DNA of 13,018 nt from Elusimicrobiota bacterium (lineage in GTDB: Bacteria; Elusimicrobiota; Elusimicrobia; Elusimicrobiales; UBA9959): positions 1 through 13,018 of the forward strand of contig DAOWGR010000114.1 of NCBI GenBank assembly GCA_030637365.1, read 5' to 3'. Under the pieces are notes generated by a model. That model searched no databases. It was not told where the DNA came from and saw nothing but the letters and a program-made list of their open reading frames with translations. This document shows, piece by piece, positions 6,444 to 12,336 of the stretch (position 1 is the stretch's first letter; the number at the start of each line of letters is the position of its first letter). The position numbers were made by a program, and so were the translations under genes.

Positions 6444-8362
6444 AGAGGGAAAAAATACCGATAGAATTCCAAATTAATTTCCGTCGCGTCATTTAGCAAG
6501 GATATTGAAAATCTTAAGGAATTGTCTTTATTTATATCATAAGCCGCCGAAAATTTATTTGTAAACAAATATTTTTTGTCTCCGCAAGGATACGAGATGT
6601 ACCTTTGTTCAATTAAAAATCTGAAATTTTTATCAACTCTTGAGAAAAAACCCGCCTTCGCGCCAAAACCGGCGCGGTAATTCTTTCTCAACACCCCCCC
6701 CGCGCCAAAATTCATTTCAGGCATAATATACGCCAAATTCTTGCCGCTTGAACCGGCGATAAATGAAATACCCGAATTAAAAGACGCGTCCGCTATAATA
6801 TTCCCTCTTTCCTTTTCAATTTTATTATCCGGCTCTTTCAATGACACCTTCATTTGCCAGCTTTTTTGCTTTTCAAAAGAATTAAAAGGAGACAAGCTTA
6901 AAACATTGGCCAATATAAATTCTTTCAGATAAATTTTTTCGTATTTATTGTCATAAAGCAAACTAAAGTTTCCTATTTCCAGTTCCGAATTTGGAAGATA
7001 ACCGTCATCATTATCCAATAAATCCTGTATGGCGAAACGCCAGCTGAATTTCTGAAGAAAGCGTTTTTTATGATAAATCTGCCCCAAAGACACCCTGCCG
7101 CTGTTATGAGCCGTCAACAGAGACGCGGGAGGAGCATGCGTCTTTGAAAAAGTCTCAACAGGCCCAAGCTCGGCCCTTTTCCCCAAAATAAAATTTGAAT
7201 TGTAATCCCACTCGTCTTTTTTAATCTTTCCCGAATAAAATCTAAGTTTTAAATAATCGGCTGAAACCTCAAGAATTGAAGCTCTCTTTTTAGAGGACAT
7301 ATTATCGGCAAGCTTTAAGCTCTCAACGGGAAACTTGGCTATCTTAATCGCTATTTCCCGCTCTATCGGCTCAAGATGCTCCTTTTCCCATTTTAAAACC
7401 TTGGAAAGCGAAGGCCTCCATGTAAAATCCCGCGTTTCGGGGAATTTATTAAGAAAATATAAAACCGTATCCGAAGGGATAACCCAAGTTTTAAATTTTC
7501 CCTCCAAATTAAATTCGGGCTTGGCAATGCTCAAAAGAGGCAAAATCTGCCATGAACAATTTTTCGTAAAAAAATAATACGGAAAACTCGCTTTTCCCAG
7601 CTCCCAGGCATGATTCAACAATCTATCTATTTCTTCATCATTTAGCCCGAGAGGAAACTCCCAAATATCCCTGTTTTCAAGATTATGATACTCCTGAACC
7701 TTAAGATAATAGGGAACGGTTGAAAATTTTCCGGGATATAAGCCCGCCAGCCCTTTTATGGCAAAGAAAATTCCGCTTTTATCGTCTGTTTCAGCCGCGT
7801 AATTAATGGTGTAATCAAGCAAATCATTCGCGTCATCGCTTCTCTTTAAACGCAAAAATGTATGCCCGTATAAGGTTGACGGATTATTTAAATATCCCCC
7901 CGCAAACAGCATGCTTACGGAATGCGGCTTGACACGCTCCTTCCAACTCTCAAGCTTACCGCATTTTCTTAAAGCGAACTTCTCCAAAAACGGATATAAT
8001 TTTTCCCTCAAATAAATAAATCTTTGAGGGAAAACACATTTAAAATTCTCGGTTTCAGCCGCGTAATTTTCAAATATGACATCTATGCTTTTAAGAAACT
8101 CTTCTTTTGGAAAACGGCGCCCCTTAAAAGAAACAAAAAAATCTTCATTTATATTTTGGCTTGCCGTCTTAAGCCCAAAAAATCTTTTCTCATAATAAAG
8201 AAGTTTTTGCCACCGCTTATCTTTCCATGATTTTTCAGAAACGGCCTTCTCAATCGCCGAATTTTTGTCGGCGGAAAAAGCCAAAGATAAAGGTGATAAA
8301 AAAAGAAAGGAAAGGAAAAGGCGGAACAATTTTTTTATATATCGCTCCGCCCGTGTATCCAT
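6440..8362 (-). CDS. DUF4105 (Lnb N-terminal-like) periplasmic protein with beta-rich C-terminal half
   Basis: This 640-residue protein has a signal peptide or anchor at about residues 1-30. The DUF4105 domain, about 35-330, contains NNPSTLYGHTFLRL at 159-172 (His167), DYTINYAAE at 183-191, NRDIWEFPL at 230-238 and YYFFTKNCSW at 262-271 (Cys269). A His and a Cys in these contexts are conserved in the family. In Bacteroides, a DUF4105 protein (Lnb) acts as lipoprotein N-acyltransferase, and this gene may share that chemistry. The C-terminal part, about 390-640, has alternating hydrophobic and aromatic strands and looks like a beta-barrel, not the helical membrane part expected of Lnb. The ATG lies 7 bases past the DUF3015 stop with no Shine-Dalgarno, and the next gene overlaps its stop. 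The frame is intact through a C-rich run near 6690. Confidence 0.85.
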   Translation of the reverse strand: MDTRAERYIKKLFRLFLSFLFLSPLSLAFSADKNSAIEKAVSEKSWKDKRWQKLLYYEKRFFGLKTASQNINEDFFVSFKGRRFPKEEFLKSIDVIFENYAAETENFKCVFPQRFIYLREKLYPFLEKFALRKCGKLESWKERVKPHSVSMLFAGGYLNNPSTLYGHTFLRLKRSDDANDLLDYTINYAAETDDKSGIFFAIKGLAGLYPGKFSTVPYYLKVQEYHNLENRDIWEFPLGLNDEEIDRLLNHAWELGKASFPYYFFTKNCSWQILPLLSIAKPEFNLEGKFKTWVIPSDTVLYFLNKFPETRDFTWRPSLSKVLKWEKEHLEPIEREIAIKIAKFPVESLKLADNMSSKKRASILEVSADYLKLRFYSGKIKKDEWDYNSNFILGKRAELGPVETFSKTHAPPASLLTAHNSGRVSLGQIYHKKRFLQKFSWRFAIQDLLDNDDGYLPNSELEIGNFSLLYDNKYEKIYLKEFILANVLSLSPFNSFEKQKSWQMKVSLKEPDNKIEKERGNIIADASFNSGISFIAGSSGKNLAYIMPEMNFGAGGVLRKNYRAGFGAKAGFFSRVDKNFRFLIEQRYISYPCGDKKYLFTNKFSAAYDINKDNSLRFSISLLNDATEINLEFYRYFFPL

Positions 8363-8369
8363 GTTTAAT

Positions 8370-8810
8370 TTACGACAATTTATTTATTTCGGTAATAGCG
8401 GTTTCAATATTGCTTGACCCGAAGATTTTAACGTAATTTTTTTGAAGCTTCACGATAAAACCTTTTGAATTCTTGGATGTGTAACCGTAAAGCTTGGCAA
8501 GATTATCCACGAATTGGCCTCTGCCCACGGCGACATCTTTGGAAAGGTCCCTGTAATTCGCTTCTATAAACGCGTCCCTTTCTTTTGAAAGTTTTACCAA
8601 ACCTTCACTGGAGCAATTGGATGTGCCGAAAGTTATGCCAAAAGTCTGGCTTCCAAAAGTTCCGTTTGTGGTTGCGGCGAGAATCTGAGGAAACGCCTCA
8701 TCATCCGGAAAAGCCAAGCTTCCCAGTCCGCATCCAGCGCTGCCGTAATTGGCCGCGAATGCCGACGAAACACTGAACATCAGCGCGCCGATTAATGCTA
8801 ATTTTTTCAT
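8370..8810 (-). CDS. Secreted DUF3015 family protein
   Basis: This 146-residue periplasmic or secreted protein has a clean signal peptide (cut after SSAFA, about residue 19). The mature protein opens with ANYGSAGCGLGSLAF and continues AATTNGTFGSQTFGITFGTSNC, the DUF3015 signature, with Cys27 and Cys66 likely to form a disulfide. The function of the family is unknown. It has the strongest ribosome site in the window (AGGAGG just before the ATG) and leads a three-gene operon with the DUF4105 protein and a lipoprotein hydrolase, so it is probably the most abundant product. A dyad and a -10-like TATACT lie in its upstream region. Confidence 0.9.
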   Translation of the reverse strand: MKKLALIGALMFSVSSAFAANYGSAGCGLGSLAFPDDEAFPQILAATTNGTFGSQTFGITFGTSNCSSEGLVKLSKERDAFIEANYRDLSKDVAVGRGQFVDNLAKLYGYTSKNSKGFIVKLQKNYVKIFGSSNIETAITEINKLS

Positions 8811-8836
8811 TTACCCTCCTGAATTGAATACCTTTG

Positions 8837-8860
8837 TCTTGTAATAACAAGAACAGTATA
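8837..8860 (-). promoter_or_regulatory. Candidate -10 and dyad upstream of the DUF3015 operon
   Basis: On the minus strand TATACT (8855-8860) could be a -10, and just downstream TCTTGT-TATT-ACAAGA (8837-8852) is a perfect 6-base-arm dyad over the expected transcription start. No good -35 is visible. The dyad could be a repressor operator or a small 5' UTR hairpin ahead of the strong ribosome site. Confidence 0.35.
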
Positions 8861-9082
8861 TAAAAAATAAAGCGCACTTGATAGTGGAGTGAAATACGGA
8901 GTACGGATTATGGATTAGATATAATTAGAGAAAAGATAACAAGGCTGCCGTTTTTAAAGAAAAAACAAGAACCCATCCGATATGTTCCATTGTTTTGCGG
9001 CTATTTCAAAGTCGCAAACTTTTTGATAAAAAGAACCCAATATGCAAACAGCTTCGCGTAAATAAATTTGTGAAATTTTCCT
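8861..9082. other. Intergenic stretch without a recognised gene
   Basis: Between the DUF3015 promoter region and the HTH gene stop there is no convincing ORF or RNA gene. It holds a bulged hairpin at 8992-9019 (GTTTTGCG with CGCAAAC), followed on the plus strand by TTTTT, and an overlapping small dyad CTTTTTGATAAAAAG at 9019-9033. AAGAACCCA occurs twice (8967 and 9031). No plus-strand gene ends here, so the hairpin is not assigned as a terminator. Confidence 0.4.
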
Positions 9083-9352
9083 TTAATCCCAGCCAAGATC
9101 ATCCATGGAATCCTTGCCGCCGGCCTTGTCTTCCGCCTCTTGAGATTCATCTATGGCCTTCTTTGTATTTTCAACCGCGATATTTTTCGCGTCCACTAAA
9201 GAAGCGCCCGCGTATGAAGGGATAGCCCAATTCCTGCCAATTCTTATTGCCTGAATTTTCCCCTTTTTAACTCTTTTAAAAACCGCAATTCTTGAAATCC
9301 CCAATTTTTTGGCAAATTCCGGCACGCTATAAAATTCTTTTTCTTCGTCCAT
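9083..9352 (-). CDS. Small excisionase/BldC-like HTH DNA-binding protein
   Basis: This is an 89-residue protein. Residues 6-46 form a winged HTH of the MerR/excisionase (HTH_17) type: FYSVPEFAKKLGISRIAVFKRVKKGKIQAIRIGRNWAIP, in which the ISRIAVFKRVKKG part is the recognition helix and turn. The tail, about 50-89, is acidic and probably disordered, ending in DDLGWD. Family members bind direct repeats head to tail (phage Xis, Streptomyces BldC). The gene's upstream region holds a 10-base-phased GTTAAC array overlapping a candidate promoter, which suggests autoregulation. The ATG at 9352 has no close Shine-Dalgarno; AAGGG is about 15 bases upstream. No integrase gene is adjacent, so a true excisionase role is not supported. 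Confidence 0.8.
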   Translation of the reverse strand: MDEEKEFYSVPEFAKKLGISRIAVFKRVKKGKIQAIRIGRNWAIPSYAGASLVDAKNIAVENTKKAIDESQEAEDKAGGKDSMDDLGWD

Positions 9353-9372
9353 ATACGAAAACCAAATCCCTT

Positions 9373-9412
9373 GTTAATAATTTAAAAGCGTTATTAACCC
9401 ATGTTAACCACA
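9373..9412. repeat. Phased GTTAAC array, cluster A, over the HTH gene promoter
   Basis: On a 10-base grid, GTTAATAATT (9373), ATTAACCCAT (9393) and GTTAACCACA (9403) share the TTAAC/T core; the 9383 slot is degenerate. On the minus strand TTAACA (9402-9407) and TAAATT (9379-9384) are 17 bases apart and could be the -35 and -10 of the HTH gene. Repeat units would therefore cover its promoter. Confidence 0.6.
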
Positions 9413-9485
9413 ATAAAAAAAATTATACCAAATATTTCTTTAGAAGATAGAATAATATTTCAAACAAGCCGCCCAAGAATCAAAC

Positions 9486-9525
9486 CTGAACATCCGTTAA
9501 CTTACGTTAACCCATTTTAACAAAA
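9486..9525. repeat. Phased GTTAAC array, cluster B
   Basis: Four consecutive decamers, CTGAACATCC (9486), GTTAACTTAC (9496), GTTAACCCAT (9506) and TTTAACAAAA (9516), keep exact 10-base phase. The central two carry the full GTTAAC. One helical turn between units places them on the same face of the DNA, as expected for cooperative head-to-tail binding. Confidence 0.7.
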
Positions 9526-9590
9526 CAAGCCTCCGGCCTTAAAACCGCTATCCCAACAACCCCCTATCCAAAATAACTACGCAAACCTTA

Positions 9591-9630
9591 GTTAACGCCT
9601 GTTAACCCCATGCTAAAACAATTAAACATT
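9591..9630. repeat. Phased GTTAAC array, cluster C
   Basis: GTTAACGCCT (9591) and GTTAACCCCA (9601) are perfect cores 10 bases apart. Degenerate units TGCTAAAACA (9611) and ATTAAACATT (9621) follow in about the same phase. It is about 170 bases upstream of dut. Confidence 0.6.
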
Positions 9631-9799
9631 TCAGCAAGTCCAAGGCAAGAAAAAGATCACCCTGTTTATTTGAAATCTATCTATAAGACTGAAACCGAAT
9701 AAACAATGCCCCAACCAAAGAGAATATACATTACGAAGCCTTAATTTGATAAAATATGGTTTTAAATTTTACAAAAAGCAAACCACTTAGAGGAAAACA

Positions 9800-10234
9800 A
9801 TGGAAATTCAAGTAAAAAAATTACATCCTTCAGCCATACTGCCGGAAAGAGCGCATCCGAATGACGCGGGAGCGGATTTATTCTCAATAGAAGAAATTGA
9901 AATAGCGCCGCATTCTTCGGCAAAAGTAAAAACGGGCATAACAATAGCCCTTCACGAAAACACCGCCGGTTTTGTGTGGGGGAAAAGCTCAATTGAATCA
10001 AAAGGCATGAAGATAATGGCCGGAGTCATAGATGAAGGCTATAGAGGGGAAATAATAGTCTGCATATTCAATCTTACAAATGAAACACAAATCCTGACTA
10101 AAGGCAGAAAAATAGCTCAACTTATAGTAAAACCCGTTTACTACCCCGTATTTAAGGAAATGGCGGAACTTTCAGAATCAAAAAGAGGCTCGGGAGGATT
10201 CGGAAGCACAGGACATGAAAGCAAGAACAGATAG
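9800..10234 (+). CDS. dut: Deoxyuridine 5'-triphosphate nucleotidohydrolase (dUTPase)
   Basis: This 144-residue trimeric dUTPase hydrolyses dUTP to dUMP and diphosphate, keeping uracil out of DNA and supplying dUMP for thymidylate. All five family motifs are present in order: DAGADLFS at 22-29, WGKSSIESKG at 60-69, GVIDEGYRGEI at 75-85 (catalytic Asp78), KGRKIAQLIV at 101-110 and RGSGGFGSTG at 129-138. The length is normal. The ATG at 9800 follows GAGG by 6 bases. It runs divergently from the HTH gene and shares the upstream gap with its GTTAAC arrays, so coordinated control is possible but unproven. Confidence 0.96.
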   Translation: MEIQVKKLHPSAILPERAHPNDAGADLFSIEEIEIAPHSSAKVKTGITIALHENTAGFVWGKSSIESKGMKIMAGVIDEGYRGEIIVCIFNLTNETQILTKGRKIAQLIVKPVYYPVFKEMAELSESKRGSGGFGSTGHESKNR

Positions 10235-10383
10235 TTCAGAGTTGAGAGTTTAGAGAAACAAATGTAAGAAGTGAGAAAAATCTATTAACAAAAAAATAGA
10301 CTTTAGGAAAACTTCCGCATAAACTTATCAACTTATTATTTTATTTCTCTATTTACGCCGTTTTTTATGTTTATGGAAAATTT
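10235..10383. other. Intergenic gap between dut and the epimerase gene
   Basis: These 149 AT-rich bases contain no gene. There is a weak inverted repeat TCTATT...AATAGA near 10278-10300 that could be a poor terminator for dut. No confident promoter for the epimerase gene was found. Confidence 0.3.
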
Positions 10384-11385
10384 ATGAAAATATTAATTTT
10401 AGGCGGAACAAGTTTCTTCGGTAAAGAATTCGCGATTAAAGCTCATAAAGAAGGCCATCAAGTCACTGTTTTTTCAAAACGCTGCCCGACAAACGGCTTA
10501 CCGTTGGACATCAAACAAGTGAGAGGAGACAGAAGCGTCCATGTTGATCTCATCAGAATGTCCGTTGATATATGGGATGTGATAATAGATAATATCTGCT
10601 ATTCTCCTAAAGACGCCGAAAACGCGATTAAAGCCTTTACCGGAAGAGTCGGCCTTTATATTTTTACAAGCTCGGAAGATGTTTATTCCATTCTTGACGG
10701 CGCGTCATCCCCCTATAGGGAACGCCATACGGAAATATTCAAAGAAAATACCGCTTTGAGAGAACACGGGAAATATCAATACGCTTTTAATAAATTGGAC
10801 GGAGAAAAGACTTTTTTAAACGCCTTTAAAGAAAAGAAATTTCCCGTCAGCATAATAAGATTTCCCGCAACAATCGGCCCCAATGACCATACACTCAGAG
10901 CTTTTTCCTATTGGCTGAGATTAACCGACGGCAAACCGTTGCTTTTGCCCGGAGCATTTTTTTCAAGAAGATATATTTATTCAAAAGACGCGGCAAAAGC
11001 TTTTGAAACTCTTATTTCGGCAAAAAATACTGGGGGGGAAATATATAATTTTGGAGACAATCAAACAATAAACCTTGAAGACTTCATAAAACTATCCGCC
11101 AGTATGATGACTAAAGAAGCAAATATTATAAACACTGAATTTGATTGGCTTATGGAAAATAATTTTAATTTTGACTCTTCCCCGCTTACGACTTACGCTG
11201 ATTTCAACCTTGATATATCCAAAGTTCAAAAACTTTTTAATTGGCAATCAACGGATATCAATGTTTGGCTGAAAGAAACGATAAACTGGTTTTTCTTTAA
11301 ATACACCGGCTCCCTGCCAAAAAATTATACCCTGCGAAAACAAGAAATCCTCCTCGCCGAAAAACTAACCAACAAAAGTTTTTAA
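10384..11385 (+). CDS. NAD(P)-dependent epimerase/dehydratase-like SDR protein
   Basis: This 333-residue extended or atypical short-chain dehydrogenase/reductase has an N-terminal Rossmann motif GGTSFFG at 7-13. TSSEDVYS at 95-102 supplies the catalytic-region Ser/Thr, and Tyr133 with Lys137 (YAFNK) fits YxxxK. RFPATIGPND at 159-168 and RRYIYSKDAAKA at 195-206 are typical of nucleotide-sugar epimerase-like enzymes. The GGTSFFG variant resembles the CSP41-like branch, so the substrate cannot be named. The C-terminal 70 residues, including WFFFKYTGSLPKNY, are less conserved. The ATG at 10384 has only GGA about 6 bases upstream. Codon style matches dut, so this is probably the last native gene before the accessory segment. 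Confidence 0.88.
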   Translation: MKILILGGTSFFGKEFAIKAHKEGHQVTVFSKRCPTNGLPLDIKQVRGDRSVHVDLIRMSVDIWDVIIDNICYSPKDAENAIKAFTGRVGLYIFTSSEDVYSILDGASSPYRERHTEIFKENTALREHGKYQYAFNKLDGEKTFLNAFKEKKFPVSIIRFPATIGPNDHTLRAFSYWLRLTDGKPLLLPGAFFSRRYIYSKDAAKAFETLISAKNTGGEIYNFGDNQTINLEDFIKLSASMMTKEANIINTEFDWLMENNFNFDSSPLTTYADFNLDISKVQKLFNWQSTDINVWLKETINWFFFKYTGSLPKNYTLRKQEILLAEKLTNKSF

Positions 11386-11426
11386 ATTAATCTAAGAGGG
11401 ATGCTTTAAATCTTTATATTTTTTAA

Positions 11427-11531
11427 ATAGACAAAATGGTTTACAAACTTTACAACTTAACCGACAAAGAAATAAAAATCGTGGAAGGAGCAAAGAGAAG
11501 ACCAAATGAGACTACCAGCAGAGAATATTAA
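11427..11531 (+). pseudogene. Remnant: C-terminal tail of a type IIG / N6-adenine DNA methyltransferase
   Basis: After a stop at 11424-11426 this frame reads IDKMVYKLYNLTDKEIKIVE, then GAKRRPNETTSREY and a stop. The pattern IDxxVYxLYxLTxxEIxIVEG is the well-known C-terminus of Eco57I/PglX-like and type IIG restriction-methyltransferases. Nothing of the preceding roughly 900 or more residues is present in the 40 bases between it and the epimerase gene. It is therefore a truncated relic, or a module junction that kept the last codons. It could be expressed from ATG 11436 as a 31-residue peptide, but that is unlikely to matter. It overlaps the start of the DUF5677 gene by 26 bases. Confidence 0.65.
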
Positions 11532-12336
11532 TTGCCCTATTTTATTAGAAAAATATAAAGACTTTTTTGATTTTTCGGAAAAATTTTGGGATACGGTTTT
11601 CCCTCTACTTGGAGATAAAGCTATTATTGGTATTGGAAATAATACAAATTTTAACACCTGTGTTTGTGGAGTATTTACAAAGCAAATGCGTTTGTACTAT
11701 GGAATCACCAAATTATGTAAAAGTGGACTTTCGCATGAAAGTTTTATTTTATTGCGAACAATGTTTTATACTGGAACCTATTTACTTGCTCTTTCAAAAT
11801 CGGATGATAGGCAAAAATTTGCAAAACTATGGATCGCTTGGGATTTCGCAACAAATGATCGAAATTACGAAGATTTTCAAACCAAAACTCAAAATGTAAA
11901 ACTATTGAAAGATGACTTTAAAAAGTATCTGGAAGAGATTAAAAAAGATTTGCCGGAAGATAACTGGAAAGCATTTTTAAACAATGGCCCGCCCATGCTT
12001 AATTTTAGAGATTTATGTAAAGAATTAAAATTCGATAACACTTCATTTGAAGATTGCTACTTGACCTTGTTTAAAATCTGTTCATCCGTAACTCATGGTT
12101 CTGATTTGTTGTTTTATGCCTATCCAGAAAAAAACAACTCCATAATCTGCCAATTATCTTCCTCCGATGAGGCGATTGACAAAATCATATTAACTGCTGC
12201 TGTTCTGCTTCGTGATACATGTGTGCAAACTCACGATTTATTAAACCTTAAAAACGAAGCGTTAAAAACAAAAATAATGGAATCATTCGAAACATGTAAA
12301 ACTATTAAGGTAAAAGAATCGTGTTTAAAAAAATGA
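11506..12336 (+). CDS. DUF5677-like protein of unknown function
   Basis: This 276-residue, mostly helical soluble protein has a YYGITKLCKSGLSHESFILL segment at about 64-83, followed by RTMFYTGTYLLALSKSDD; this layout resembles DUF5677. A later CSSVTHGSDLLFYAY near 193-207 supplies a conserved-looking His. No signal peptide or membrane helix stands out. I do not know its activity. The ATG at 11506 is the first start after an in-frame stop at 11473-11475; AAGGAG lies about 16 bases upstream, too far for a classical site. It begins inside the methyltransferase remnant and its TGA overlaps the next ATG. By eye its codons are more AT-rich and less GCG/GCC-rich than those of dut or parA, in keeping with transfer. 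Confidence 0.72.
   Translation: MRLPAENINCPILLEKYKDFFDFSEKFWDTVFPLLGDKAIIGIGNNTNFNTCVCGVFTKQMRLYYGITKLCKSGLSHESFILLRTMFYTGTYLLALSKSDDRQKFAKLWIAWDFATNDRNYEDFQTKTQNVKLLKDDFKKYLEEIKKDLPEDNWKAFLNNGPPMLNFRDLCKELKFDNTSFEDCYLTLFKICSSVTHGSDLLFYAYPEKNNSIICQLSSSDEAIDKIILTAAVLLRDTCVQTHDLLNLKNEALKTKIMESFETCKTIKVKESCLKK

Larger units (their letters stand above)
9353..9799. other. 447-base regulatory gap between the HTH gene and dut
   Basis: No coding region or RNA gene is recognisable here. The gap separates two divergently transcribed genes and contains three clusters of phased GTTAAC repeats, spaced roughly 95-113 bases apart. The part nearest dut (9640-9799) is AT-rich, with TAAAAT at 9750-9755 as a weak -10 candidate but no clear -35. 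Confidence 0.6.

Noticed and set aside
6690..6702. C-rich homopolymer run as a possible frameshift site in the DUF4105 gene
   Set aside because: The frame is open through it to a plausible end, so no break is needed.
8992..9024. Hairpin followed by TTTTT on the plus strand
   Set aside because: No plus-strand gene ends here and the stem is bulged; on the minus strand no T run follows. Not called as a terminator.
9083..9352. Excisionase of an integrated element
   Set aside because: The fold fits, but there is no integrase and no att-like direct repeat in the window, so only a general DNA-binding call is made.
9404..9412. TTAACCACA, one mismatch from the DnaA box TTATCCACA
   Set aside because: It is part of the phased GTTAAC array. 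Other near-matches (4578-4586 and in the DUF3015 gene) are isolated, so there is no oriC-like cluster.
9373..9630. CRISPR array
   Set aside because: The repeating unit is only 10 bases with no unique spacers and no cas genes nearby.
10373..10375. ATG upstream of the epimerase start
   Set aside because: It is out of frame with the epimerase; the ATG at 10384 gives the Rossmann motif at the proper N-terminal distance.
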